This document shows, piece after piece, positions 1-12,140 of a DNA stretch of 64,000 bases; within the stretch, counting starts at the first letter, position 1; each line of letters starts with the position of its first letter. The position numbers were made by a program, and so were the translations under genes. This stretch comes from Haliotis asinina (lineage: Eukaryota; Mollusca; Gastropoda; Lepetellida; Haliotidae). The stretch covers positions 930,001 through 994,000 of the forward strand of contig NC_090288.1 of assembly GCF_037392515.1 (NCBI RefSeq), given 5' to 3'. Under the pieces are notes generated by a model. The model saw only the letters and a program-made list of their open reading frames with translations. It had not been told where the DNA came from and ran no database searches.

Positions 1-812
1 AGAGGTGTCTGTCCTAGGACCAGTGTTGTTTACTTAAATGTGCAAATACTCTCAGATGTCATCTCTTCCCAGGCGACAAATATGCAGACGACACCGAAAT
101 GTCAAAAAGTTGTCTTCCTCGGGATTTTAGGGCTGTCAAACATGGCGAATAATCAAACACAGACGATGTTTTGGAAAGGATGGTTTGTAATAAACTGAAA
201 TCGATAAGTGACAAAACCGAACTTAAGGCACACTTGGTACACTTGACTGTCTAAAACTCATCAGAGATGAGTCAGCTGTTGTTCGGAGAGAGAGAGAGAG
301 AGAGAGGGGGGGGAGAGAGAGACTGAGAGAGAGAGAGATGCGCCGACTTGCTTCTATTGCTGATGATGCTTCATCACTTCAGGGCTGGACTAGCTACTGC
401 GATTCAGTTTGCTTTGGTCTTCCTCTTCACGAGATCGCTCGACTCAAGCGAGAACAGCACAGTGCAGCTCGTCTGGTGATGAAGAGACGGAAGGATAATC
501 ATGTAACTCCCATGCTGCAGCATCTGCATTGGCTGCCTATCACGTTCTGCTGCAAATACAAGATGACTGCTATACTTGTGTTTCGTCTTTCGGCAACGCT
601 CTCTGCATACGAGGCTCCATGAACTCTCCACACTTCTAGTAAGAAACTGTTAGAAATCCCAAAGTACAATTTAAAGTCAGCAGGACGACGCTCTTTCAAA
701 TACAGTGCTCCATCAGTTTCGAATGCTCTCCCAAATGTACACTGCAATTACCCTTCTCTATGTTCATTTAAGGCCGGCTTTCAAACATTCTCATTTAAAC
801 TAGTCCTCCTTT
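1..812 (+). mobile_element. LINE (non-LTR retrotransposon) 3' fragment, decayed
   Basis: The end of a reverse transcriptase gene is readable in pieces. Near position 5 the translation gives VSVLGPVLFT, the conserved block before the catalytic motif, and 81-95 encodes YADDT, the RT active site. From 338 the reading resembles the usual C-terminal tail of CR1/L2/Jockey-like elements (AARLV, then HVTPMLQHLHWLPI), and 670-812 continues with GRRSFKYSAPSVSNALP. These blocks lie in different frames and are separated by stops, so the element is dead. The 5' part lies outside the window. The clade is not resolved. Confidence 0.75.
286..337. repeat. (GA)n microsatellite
   Basis: An impure GA tract with a G-run sits inside the LINE fragment. 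Confidence 0.85.
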
Positions 813-1865
813 AATGTGTACTTTTCCATCTTTTTTTGTGAGAGAATGCGTAAAGAGTCCTTTCGGATATTACACCCATATATTTGATATCCATTATTAC
901 GTTTTACAAATTTAAGTCAAAATGCAACAGAGAGGGTTCGGGTGATCCTGGCACAGTCAGGCTGGTAAGGCTCATCATCAGCTCAGGGCCCTTGCCCCCT
1001 CTACATATAGCCAATGGGACTTCTACCAGGGAACGCTACCTAAGTCGAACCTACCAAGAACTCTCAGGAGAACTCCCCAACACTGCAGCCTTCCAGAGTG
1101 TCAGAAGGGTTGAGCTCCCAGTGTCGAACCGTGCACACTTCTGACCTGCGCCAAGAGATCAGGAAGTACCAAACCAAGGGCACAAAGAACAATGGGGAGT
1201 CTCACGTCAGAGTACTTCGGTTGCAAGCGAGACATTTCAAACGCGAGATCCGCATGATTAGTATGCTTTCCCTGAATCTTACCAATCACGTTGCCGTCAA
1301 AAGGACAGAAAATCCAGTGATATAAACATATGCACTGGCGTTATGAAGGACAGGATCAGGTTTGATAGTACGTATTCTCCCGAGGCTTTACATGGGCTTT
1401 TTCCATAAAGTATTACAAGCATCACTTTCCATGACGCCCTGGGCATGTTCAGGGTCAAGATCGAGTTTCATTCAGTTGTGAGATATGTCAGGGATATCGA
1501 TGCTTAGTTCTTTGTGTATATCATCGAGCAGCACGCTGTTCTTCATTCGATTCATTCACTGATGTATAGAGCGACGCCCTTTCATTGATCTGTCTGAGTT
1601 GTTCGTATTGAGAATATCGACTCATCAAGAAACATAAATAAACGACACTGCTAAAGGTGAAGGTGACGTGTGGACGGTTTCATACTTTACTTCTGAATTA
1701 AGGCTGCTGATCTTTTTCTGAAACCGATCGACGCTTTACAAGAACTGGAACATTTCGTGATATTCCGAGTTTGAACATAATTCAGTATGGTGGATTTACA
1801 TTCGGATGTGGTCATTTCAAAAGTTATAAGAGTGTTGATAAACCTCTAACACTGTAGAATTGATA
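813..1865. other. Intergenic, nothing recognised
   Basis: Only short open frames with no recognisable motif. No RNA gene or repeat family identified. Confidence 0.5.
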
Positions 1866-3195
1866 TCAGTGTAAGTATTTTCTTTCAATAAGACAAATAT
1901 TACGAGTACAAGTAAATCGTGACACGACTTATGATAAGGTCGTCAATAGACTGCATGCGTGACAATTAAATAAGTCTCTTTAGTCATTCTTGAAATATCC
2001 TGGACAAAGATGTCAGTCATTTCCTGTTTAACGAGCGGTTGTGCAACAATGTGACGACCCAGATTCGCTTGAGGGATCACACTGAAAGATGTCTACCCTT
2101 GTATTGGAACCTCCAGGGTTGTCAAACGATATCTACCCCATGATATGACTGTATATACTTGTGTGTTTCCCTATTGGGCAACTTGGTGCAATAACCAGTC
2201 CAGAACTCATGAACTGGATCCATAAATATTAATCAGTATGATTGGGTACATTTAAGCACTTGCATACCGCAACACTACGCTCCTTCTAATCCTTGCAAAT
2301 ACGTCGTAGAGCGTGCCCTGTCGTACAGAGTGCTCTGTCGTACAGTGAGCTCTGACAAAGGGTAACCTGGAAATCGTGGAAATCTCAAAATGAGACTCTA
2401 TCGCTTCAACAGTTTGGCGGTCTGGTACGGAAATGGTGTTATATCAATCTCGTTGTGCGCTACAGAACTACACTAAATAAGCGTAGGAAACGCTAACAGG
2501 TGTAACCGCTGAGCCACATGCATTGTCAATCATTTTTCAATCTCATCAAACAGGGACAGTCTGTGACGTCTTTGTTAGGGTCATGCTGCCTACACCTCGT
2601 CATAAAACACAGAAGTATGTCGTTATTAAAGTTTATAATGGAAATTCGTTTATAAATACCATTTTCTTACAACACGGAATTGGAATTCAGAGTAACCAAA
2701 GTTGTTTGTGCTGTCTGTTTTCACGTTCACACGAGAAACTAAAGTTCGGATCGGCTGAAAAGTAGGTCATTGTCTGAATAGGTTAATGAGACTCATAGCT
2801 ACAATATGTTACGCGTGTTATAAACAACTATTGGTTACAGTGCGTTATGACTGTAATATACCACACAACTATGCGTACTCGTAATAATACTTACATCAAT
2901 GGTGATAATGAGGATCCTATTCGTGTAGTACTTATGTCAACCGTAAGTATTTTCTTGATAAGACAAAATATTCCGGGCACAGGTAAATAGTGACAAGACA
3001 TAGAATGTGGCTGACACGCAATAGAGTGTGTCAAGCCATTCTTGAAATATCCTGGGCAAAGAAGCCAGTCATTTCTTGTTTAACGAGCGGTTGCGTAACA
3101 ATGTTACGGTGACCAGAAAGAGAGATGGTTACTCTTGAATTGGAAACTACGACTCAAACGATATCTAGTCCATGACTGACAAAAACATGATATAC
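1866..3195. repeat. Diverged direct repeat pair flanking about 780 bp
   Basis: 1866-2158 and 2938-3195 align in direct orientation. Shared landmarks include GTAAGTATTTTCTT, CATTCTTGAAATATCCTGG, TTTAACGAGCGGTTG and AAACGATATCTA. The copies are clearly diverged, with several indels. The segment between them carries the dispersed repeat described next. No coding sequence is visible. Confidence 0.6.
2165..2797. repeat. Dispersed about 600-bp repeat, copy 1
   Basis: This matches 38045-38681 and its duplicate 45048-45684 over its whole length. Shared landmarks include CATAAATATTAATCAGTATGA, CCTGGAAATCGTGGAAATCT and CGGATCGGCTGAAAAGTAGG. It is non-coding with no clear terminal repeats. It is probably an old non-autonomous element of unknown type. 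Confidence 0.6.
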
Positions 3196-5792
3196 CACAC
3201 ACCTATGCGGCTCGTACATAGTGGATATATAGCTGTACCGTCTTATAACAGCAATATACCACACCTCTAAACAACTCACGGCTACACACCATTTTCACTA
3301 TATCATCACTATAACATGGCCCGTCCTTGGCCTGGTCGGACTATATCGCCAAGAAGGGACTGTGCTGATGTAAAGACAGTACTAAGGGGGTGGTACTGTC
3401 TTTACCACAAGTATCCAAGTATGAACTTACGTGTGAAATCCCAACACTACTCCTGTACAATATGCCTGGATGTGTACGTCCCTGGCTGTTGGTTACAGTT
3501 GATGGTGCGTCCAAGAAGTCCTTGCTCACCTGTATAAATGAAGGTGAAATCTGAACACGGAACTGACAAAAATCAATGTGACTGAATGTTAACATAACTG
3601 TTTTACTGTACACACCTTCAAACCCAAGCACGATTACCTGACTCATGGCCTATTTCCATGAAGCTTGTTTGGACCAGCCATATTATATTACATTGAGAGC
3701 GGCTGCTATTGTTAGCAATTCACTGGTCGAGGAAATCTATACGTTACGCATGACTTCGATCATGACACAAAATATAGCCAGACTATACGGTGGCTTCACT
3801 CTATGGTATGTATAGTTAATCTGCCTGCTTTAAAACACATTGAGATGAAGTGTTCTCACGCAGAAATGTCAGTCTCGACACATGTAATTCATACCAACCA
3901 CTTTCTAGATGTCATACAAGTGAACAGACTGATGACACCTGATGACATTCATTTACGTAGTTCCTTAAGTTGTCATCCCCAGTGAATCATGCCGTAAAGA
4001 CCACCAGTGACGTAGGTAGAGGGGTGTCGGTTTGGGGGATACTAACAAAGGTGAAGTGCACGCAAGCGTAGCACAACACATCGCCGCACTACACAGGCCG
4101 AGAAACTGGGGAAATACTCTAAATAACAATATGTAGCCTGTGCTTTGATTTATCACTGTATATATCGTGTGCTGTCTTTGGACTTGTACCAGATTTACAC
4201 AGAATGGTCTGGACAGTGCCATAAAGAGTCGATCCCAGAATCATAGAGAATCACACTACGTCTGAAGTTAGCAGAAAAAACCATCATTGTGTATAGTGAT
4301 CACTATACTCTGCCTGGACCCAGTTGCAGGTCGGGGTACTAGTGTTGGTGAGAAGACAATACATCACCATCAGTGTCTTTATTGCTTTAATCACTGTTTT
4401 TGTATTCAATACCATGATTTTGTACTTTCGCTCTGGTTTGTGCCGAAAAAGTGATACTTTTGTAATTAATCGTAAACTTAGTTACTTTTAGAATACAATT
4501 GTTAATTACATCACTTAGCTTTGTTGTTAGTTGGTTTTACACCTAGGTCTCTTACTGACTGATATAAGAACAATCAACATGTAACACTATCAGCTACAAA
4601 GAATATTGTAGTTTTCCAAGAGAATGTTCTTGGGCAATGGTAAACCACAACTTGCAGGGTGTATGCTCGAACGCCGGTCCTGCAGTGATCTCCCAAACAA
4701 CAGTAATATACACTACCTGGAGGTCACCGCATCTCCCCGGTGGTTGTCATTGTCAGGATGATAGCTCTCTGATCCTAGCAAAGACGACACGAATACATGA
4801 AAACAGAACAAGCTATCCAAAGTCTGATCTACCCAAGATTACATTCTCTTTCCATTATCCAAACTGATAACAAAAAGTCACTTGCTGTAGAAATGTATCG
4901 ATCTTAAGAAACATGACACTGGAGCAGATTATCACAGCTCGTGACTGTTCTTCTGCGACATCACAGACATCGCCATTTCAGCTGTAAAACTGATATCCTG
5001 CAATACCTTGTGCATTTGCTTTGTCGGTGATTCCTATCGGGACTGCAATACATGAATACACTGTACTCTACTGTAGTCGACAGGAAGTCCTTAGACTTGA
5101 CGTAAAGGAAATCTTATGTTTATACGGAGCATCCTCTGCTCGCCTGTGCGCTAGGCATCACTTGTCAGTAAGGTGACGATATCTGCTACAAAACATTAAA
5201 GACAGGCTAAGAGCAGGGACATCCCTGTTTGAGATAAATACAAATATTCCCGGATGGTCTTCAGGTTTCATGCCAGATACAGACATGTTTTCAGACAGAT
5301 TCCACTGGTTTCATGTCAAGTTGCTGGCACTACGAGCGTATTTTTTGTACGTTAATAAATACTTAAAGTGCGCTTCTCACTATATATTAAGTCATCTTTT
5401 GTTTCCGGGGAGTAACCGCATTAGAGGTTTTTGTTTTGTAGTGGACAGGTTTTACTTTTCGCTAGAAAGACCTTCCCAGGTTTTACTTTTCCTAACTTTA
5501 CATGCACATCAACATTCACATACATGCGTGTTTGAAATCAACCGCAATATTTCGTTCAAGATTAAAGGCACAATACAAATGTTTTCCGAAGCGGGATTGG
5601 AACCGCAAATCTCAGATCAGAAATCAGAAGCTCCACCACACGGCCACCGGATCGAAGAAGTTTGTGAGGTTAAATTATCTACTTATAGTTCCTTTCATTA
5701 AATTGATTTTACTCACGTTTTAGTTATTGTTATGTAGCTTCCTTAACTGATCATCTAGATTGTAATTACCCATCACTGACGGTATATATGTT
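3196..5792. other. Intergenic, nothing recognised
   Basis: AT-rich unique-looking sequence. Small open frames exist on both strands but none shows a domain, codon pattern or splice context I can support. Confidence 0.5.
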
Positions 5793-5910
5793 AGAGAAAA
5801 AACTTCTCGGGTTTGGTAGACAATGAAAAGCCATCGGGCTCCGCCCCTCTTGATTTCCCTCCCCTCCGGATTTAGATTGTCTACCAAAACCGAGGAGAAC
5901 TGTTTTCTCC
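5793..5910. repeat. Short foldback (MITE-like) element
   Basis: Two imperfect inverted arms of about 32-36 bp, 5793-5824 and 5875-5910, share TTTGGTAGACAAT and its complement around a loop of about 50 bp. It may be a small non-autonomous DNA transposon or a hairpin. A target duplication is not convincing. Confidence 0.5.
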
Positions 5911-6118
5911 TATACTTCACTATTATGTGAACAATACAGAACAGAAGTATATTCGGTAATATTTAGGCCACATGACACAGTTGACAAATACAATGTAAAT
6001 AAAAAATTATCATAAAATGAGTTTGAGTTTGAGTTTCATATAGATATCTATAGGTCGATAGATGTGAGATGCCGTACATTACTGTTTTGTGACATGCAAC
6101 TTGCTTGAATGGTTAGTG

Positions 6119-6345
6119 AGTCTCTGTAGACTGATTGTAGCCTCCGTGGACTGATTGTAGCCTCTGTTGACTGATTGAAGCTTCTGTTGACTGATTGTAG
6201 CCTCTGTGGACTGATTGAAGCTTCTGTTGACTGATTGTAGCTTCTGCTGACTGATTGAAGCTTCTGTCGACTGATTGTAGTTTCTGTTGACTGACTGTAG
6301 CTTCTATTGACTCATTGCAGCTTCTGTAGACTGATTGTAGGTTCT
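6119..6345. repeat. 20-bp minisatellite
   Basis: About eleven copies of a unit near GACTGATTGTAGCTTCTGTT, with point variants. Confidence 0.85.
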
Positions 6346-6789
6346 CTAGAGTATGTCAGGCTGGATCATACTTGTCACGAAGAAACAATGCATGGTTCTC
6401 GTCTTTATTAAGGTTATATTTACAAAGTTAACAGATCGCCGTTATATCGTTATTGGTTCTTAGCTTGTTCATCTTGAAATTTGTTGGTGGGGCTCTAAAT
6501 ATGTAAGGAGTATTGGCAAAACTTTAGTGTCAAATACCGTACATGCAGCTGAAAACTGTAGCTTCTTTACATCGCGAGGAATGCTTTTCTAGCTTGTTGT
6601 GTGAGCCCATGCAAGTCGTGATGAGAAGATACGTCCAAAGTATTTGTAATAGTTGACGGTTTCGATAGGCATTGCTTTAAAAGTCCATTTGTGGTTCTGT
6701 GCTAGGTTTCCATCATTTCTAAACCTATAATCTTGGATTTATTAAAAGATTCGTAGTGCTGATTCTGAGGAGTAGATTCCAGTTTGGTA

Positions 6790-8300
6790 AGCTGTCTCTG
6801 TCAGCCGATGGTGGTAAACGAAAATACCACAATGTGATCCTCAGAAAGCACGAGCATCAAGTCTTCAATATCTTGGGTGACGAATATTTCATTTGTACGT
6901 GCTCTACACATGGCTGTTACAAGTTCATTTAAATATGATATACATAACACTGGGCTGAGAATGTAGCCTTGTCGAACCCCTGCAGATATTGAGAGTATTT
7001 CAGTTGCGTTTCCTTGCACCTCTAGACACTCCTTGAAGATTAATGAGTTTTCCATGGAATCCTTTTTGGAGCAGTAGAGTCATCATTCTTTACCTGTCCA
7101 CCAAATGCCTTTCGGAAACCTATAAACAATAATGAAATCTACCCTTTGATTAAAGATATTTTGGACATGGTGACTGAACTGTGAATGGGTGATCTGCTGT
7201 AACCTATCCCGGACGGAATCAACCTTGACACTCAAAGTTCGTTTGTTTCAAACCATCGTCTTAAACTTTTTTTCAATAATATCAGTAAATATTCTACTCA
7301 TAACGCTAAGAAGGGAGATACCCCTATAGTTGTTTGGATCCTTTGTCTCCTGATATGACATAGGGATAACCATTCCATTGTACCATGCATCTGGAAAAGT
7401 CACAATGTCAGGTACTTTGCTGAAAAGCATTTTCAGATATTTAAGGAAACCATCACTACTCATTTTGAACAGTTCTTGGGGCATACCATCTTGACCTAGT
7501 GATTTACCCTTGACAAGGCCGTGGAATGACTGTTTGATTTTTTCTTCCTTTCATTGTCTAGAAAGGCATCACTAGCAGCTAAACCATCACGGTCTTCGGC
7601 TGAGAGTTGCCCTAGGAAGTGGTGTATAACGCTTTGGGATTTGTCTCCTGTCTCTAACATCGGAGTTCAGTAAGTTTCTGAAAGTAAGTTCCTGAAATAA
7701 CTAAGCCATTCGCTTGCGTTTATTGTATTACTTGAAAACGAGTCGAACTTTCGTTTCAGACTCCTCCAAAACTGTTAACAGTTATCGTTCTTGGCAGTGT
7801 TTTCAAGTCGTCTGCTAGTTTTCTATCATAAAGCGTCACTTTGAGTTTACAACACTGTTTGAAATTCTGTCCTGCTGCCAGTACTAGGGGCGCTCTTACA
7901 TCGCCTCATGTTATGTAGCAGTCTGTAGTTTTTCGATTTCAAATTCTGGCAGTCAACATCAAACCATGCAGGTTGCATCCGTTTCTGTGTTAACTGAAGT
8001 TAGAATAGATGGGTTTCCCAATGGGTTTGGACAAAATATCCGTGACCTTACGTACAGCTTCGTTAACACCATATTCCAGAAGGTTTGTTATACGCTCACG
8101 GTGCAAAGAGATATTTCACAAGGCTGTCTCTTCATGCAAACGGTGTCGTATTTGGTGTGCACTGTCAGCTGTATCGTCAACACACCATCGTGTGCACGTT
8201 ATGTCCTCATTGTGTCCCTTCAGAGCTTCCATACAATTTAGTTCTCCCTTTATTTTATGGTGTCATTTCTAAAAGATATATTGATACAATAACACACATT
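6790..8300 (-). mobile_element. LINE reverse-transcriptase fragment, decayed
   Basis: Minus-strand translation gives successive pieces of a LINE ORF2. WFDVDCQNLKSKNY (near 7960) and NTINASEWLSYFRNL (near 7700) come from the linker before RT. NYRGISLLS (near 7330) is the classic early RT block, and GVRQGYILSPVL (near 6980) is the later RT block. Stops and frame changes separate the pieces. It is a different lineage from the fragment at 1-812, judged by motif wording. Endonuclease and 3' end were not recognised. Confidence 0.75.
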
Positions 8301-8814
8301 ATCATCATCAGTAATTTCAGTATCAGGATCATACGATGAAAGGGATGTCTATTCTGACACCAAGCTTGGATTTCCATGGGGTCACGTGGGTCACGGAGGT
8401 CAGGGAAGGCACTGCCAAGTCACATTCGCCACATCACACATCGACAATACAACTTGAACTTGAATACAATTACAGATTGTACATATGTGTACATCACAAC
8501 TACTAATCGCAGCCCATATATGCACCATGATGTCATAATGTTAGATTATGAGAAAAATATTTGTATCTTTTCCTAGACAACGTACAGTTTTAATCGTGTC
8601 TCATTCTGACGTATGGGCGCGGTCGAGGGTATTCTGACTGTCAGCTTGCGAAACTGAGGCGATGTGTTAGGAGAAAATACAATATTCCACTTTTCGTGAG
8701 TTTTCTTCTAATTGCCCGCCGTTCATGTGAATATGTCGAGTACAGTATACATCAGTATCACAGGTCACAGTATCAGTTGGAGGTGTATGTGCCATGAGGT
8801 TGTGAAGTGAATTA
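8301..8814. other. Intergenic, nothing recognised
   Basis: No coding, RNA or repeat signal that I can support. Confidence 0.45.
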
Positions 8815-8925
8815 TCCGCCGAGTGTCTTCCAGTGACTGCCGAGCGTCTGCCAGTGACTGCCGGGTGTCGGCCAGTGACTGCCGAATGTCTGCCAAATGA
8901 CTGCCAAGCGACTGCTTGGAACTGC
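8815..8925. repeat. Short 20-bp minisatellite
   Basis: About five degenerate copies of a unit near CAGTGACTGCCGAGTGTCTG. Confidence 0.75.
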
Positions 8926-8963
8926 AAATGGTTCAGCAGGGATTGTAGGGTAAGGTAAACTTA

Positions 8964-9125
8964 AGTGAGTGAGTGGGTTCCCTTTTACGCCGGTCTTAGC
9001 AATTTTCCAGCAATACAGCGGCTGGGAACACCAGTAATGGGCTTCACACATTGTACCCATGTGGGGAATCAAACTCGGGTTTTCGGTGTGACGAGCGAAC
9101 GCCTAAACCACTTGACTACCCCACC
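8964..9125 (-). mobile_element. tRNA-derived SINE (abalone-type), full-length-like
   Basis: On the minus strand it starts with a tRNA-like head having a B-box-like motif (GAGTTTGATTCCCC) and ends in the shared GGCGTAAAA/CTCACTCAC tail. Flanks share only about six bases (ACTTAA). The same family occurs at 25.0, 39.9, 40.6 and 41.0 kb and in the duplicate unit. Confidence 0.75.
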
Positions 9126-9439
9126 GCCATAGGTCGACTTAACAGACTAGACATTCAGCACAATGGTAATAGACATAACGAACACCGATCCACCTAGCCC
9201 AGCAGATGTTATATATCTATTTGCCATCATACAACAATGTCAATTGTAATCTCTAGGATCCTTAAGTTGACTAATTTACAAGCAACACTATGATCAGGTC
9301 GGCTCCACAACAACACACTCAACTAGGTAAATGTCTTTGGAACACTTCACCAACAACGGTAATGAATAAAACCTACCTGAGATTCAGCCTTAATATATTT
9401 ACACATTCCGTTTCTGGGCGTATATGTATGCCAGGGACA

Positions 9440-9724
9440 CAAAGACACACATACACATACACATACACAAACACAAACACACAGATACACATACGAGCGC
9501 ACACATACAAACAAACACATGCAAACACATACAAACTAATACACAATGATACAGATACAGATACAGATACATATACAGAAACATACATACATACATACAT
9601 ACATACATACATACATACATACGTACGTACGTACGTACGTACGTACGTACGTACGTACGTACGTACGTACATACATACATACATACATACATACATACAT
9701 ACATACATACATACATACATACAT
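9440..9724. repeat. Microsatellite: CA-rich, then (ACAT)10(ACGT)12(ACAT)14
   Basis: ACAT occupies 9581-9620 (10 units), ACGT occupies 9621-9668 (12 units) and ACAT resumes at 9669-9724 (14 units), with no interruptions. ACAC/ACAG-rich sequence precedes it. Long open frames on both strands here (YVCM or YIHT repeats) are by-products of the 4-bp period. Confidence 0.95.
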
Positions 9725-9917
9725 CATACATACTCACACCAGAACTGGTTAATGATTGGCCAGGAAAGATATTCATTTTGATAACAACTCTAGTCGGTCT
9801 CTCTACGGGCGTCCGCACCATCAGCCGATCCATCACTCATGTGATGTGAGGGAGTGAGTGAGTGATTGACAAAAGTTATAGATCTACTTGTTAACCTCTC
9901 TTAACAGTATTCCAAGA

Positions 9918-10189
9918 GTAAGTTAGTGAGTGAGGTTAGATTTACGCCACACTCAGCAATATTCAAGCTATATGGCGGCGGTCTGCAAATAACCGAGTCT
10001 GGACCAGACAATCCAGTGATCAACAACATGAGCATCGATCTGCGCAATTGGGAACCGATGACATGTGTCAACCAAGTCAGCGAGTCTGACCACCCGATCC
10101 CGTTAGTCGCCTCTTACGACAAGCACAGTCGCCTTTCATGGCAAGCATGGGTTGCTGACGGCCTATTCTACCCTGGGACCTTCACGGGT
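9918..10189 (-). mobile_element. Long abalone SINE with target-site duplication
   Basis: A complete copy of about 272 bp. On the minus strand it starts near GACCCGTGAAGGTCCCAGGG and ends in the GGCGTAAA/CTCACTCAC tail. It is flanked by a 13-bp direct repeat, CAGTATTCCAAGA, at 9905-9917 and 10190-10202. A second full copy lies at 59380-59656. Confidence 0.85.
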
Positions 10190-10202
10190 CAGTATTCCAA
10201 GA

Positions 10203-12140
10203 AAGAACGTAGTGATTCAGGTGTCATCAGTTAAACCAAGCAAACATACTTGCTGTCTGGGACGACACGGGCATAAAACCCCGTCATGGGTTCCTGGTGT
10301 ATCCAATGGACAAGAGCTCAGCCAATGGTAGCATCCAAGATAGCTCCGTGGCTCCTCTGTGGTGAGAAGGAACAGAATGCTCCACACAACTCGGGATGTG
10401 AACTCGAAAAAAATGAGTAGAGACGTAAGCTGACATACAAGATATGCTACAGAATTGGATCGTCCTGCCTGAAAAGCAAAAGATCGTGATTCACACACAT
10501 ACTTTCCGAGATAGAAATATACATCCGAGCACATATCCTCGTCGTGGAGGACAGACCTACCTTGTACAGGTGCTGTAGTCGTTGCCGTCTATAATCCCGA
10601 CCTCTTTGTGACAGATGACGGAACCTATTAACGTCACCACCGAAGCTGCACCATACGTCATTGCGTCACCAGCTGCTTCAACGTTGACAACACAAGTTAT
10701 ATCGGGTCACCTGCTGCACAGCAATGACGTGTTGATATGAGTTATATTTACATGTGTAATATACACCTGGCTTACTTCACAAGCAGGTCGCACTGAGTGG
10801 GATAACATATTCCTTGACGAGCATTAACCTATGGTGCTCTGTTCGGGACATATTTCTGAATACCTTCATTAAAGGCGGTGATAGTGTGAGTATTAGGTTA
10901 GCCTTGGGCAACGCACAAACTGGTGAGGTAAGCCTGTCCTGGTCACGTTTCTACGTTTCTGAGACCTATCTCTTGGGGATGTGAGTACACATTACTTTAA
11001 TAGGGGGTTTGGTCTACAGTTGTTGTCGGTCAATCATACAATCATGCACTCTAAATTCACTTAAACTCACAAATTTCAGAAAGTTAGGGGCTCGAGAGCG
11101 TAAATGAGTCATGGATGAGTTGTTTGAAAGGTAGTAAACGGGTGACAAGGTAGATAACATTAAAGAATAGCAACTTGTTTAACATAATGTAGGGAAGGAA
11201 AGCTCGAGGGCATACACGGATTGTGCTGTTGGCAAGACGTCTTTATGTGAGGTACACTGCACAATGACATTGCCATTTCCTGATACAGAGATGTCCCCTC
11301 CGGCTATCCGTACTGTTACTTGAGACGTTCGTGGACGACAAGGCGAAGCCCGATTTGCACTCAATCTGTTGACAGTTCTTCTGGTGTTGGTTTACTGTCG
11401 AAAGCCATAAATCATGAAGATGGTATTAAACCGGGCTGGTATTGTAGATGTGGTATGTCTCGACAGTTGCCGCCAACATCGTGTTATAATGCATAACAGT
11501 ATTATGATAGTATGATAGCATTACTTACAAATGCCTGACCATATTCTCTGCAAACAAGACGTGGATGTGTAGTATTAGTATCCTACATGACCTAGAAATT
11601 ACATAACATCCATATATGCAGACATCTTTCATGAAGAGTTCATTAAGATATATTTACCAATGTTATGGATACAGTAAACTATATGACTGTGACCACATCA
11701 ACGCACCGAGTGAAACACAGAGCAATCGACAACAGGCACGACTATTATCTCTCTCAACAAGATAGAAAAACTAAATTTAAAACTATTACTTACTTCTTTA
11801 TGCAGTATAGTTCCTACATGATCTGTGTACCTATATTAAAACAAAGCCCCAGAGATCCGGAGTAAATTTAAAGCAAGGGGCCTTCTATAGGACGGAGTGT
11901 AAAGAACGGTAAGTACCGACCTTCTCCTCTGTGGACAGATGTTCAGTCATCGAAGGAGGCTTCTACCTAAAGTGACAACAGCTTCCAACAAACCACAACC
12001 TTCAAAAACATTTTAAACCACATTTCAAATTTATTTACTTAAATTTGCATGCACAGTTGACATCACGTAATGACTGATTTATTTACAGGTATGAAAATAT
12101 ATGACAAAAAACACAAACATCATAACTGAGAGAATTGCAC
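10203..12140. other. Intergenic, nothing recognised
   Basis: No supportable gene. Small open frames show no domains. The last 100 bp before the 35-bp array contain minus-strand AATAAA motifs, so this could be the distal end of a long TPRA1 3' UTR, but that is only a possibility. Confidence 0.4.

Noticed and set aside
1866-3195. LTR element with paired terminal repeats
   Set aside because: The repeats are too diverged and lack TG/CA ends, and no matching coding parts lie between them.
9373-9836. Long Tyr/Val/Cys- and Tyr/Ile/His-repeat open frames
   Set aside because: By-products of a 4-bp microsatellite read in several frames on both strands.
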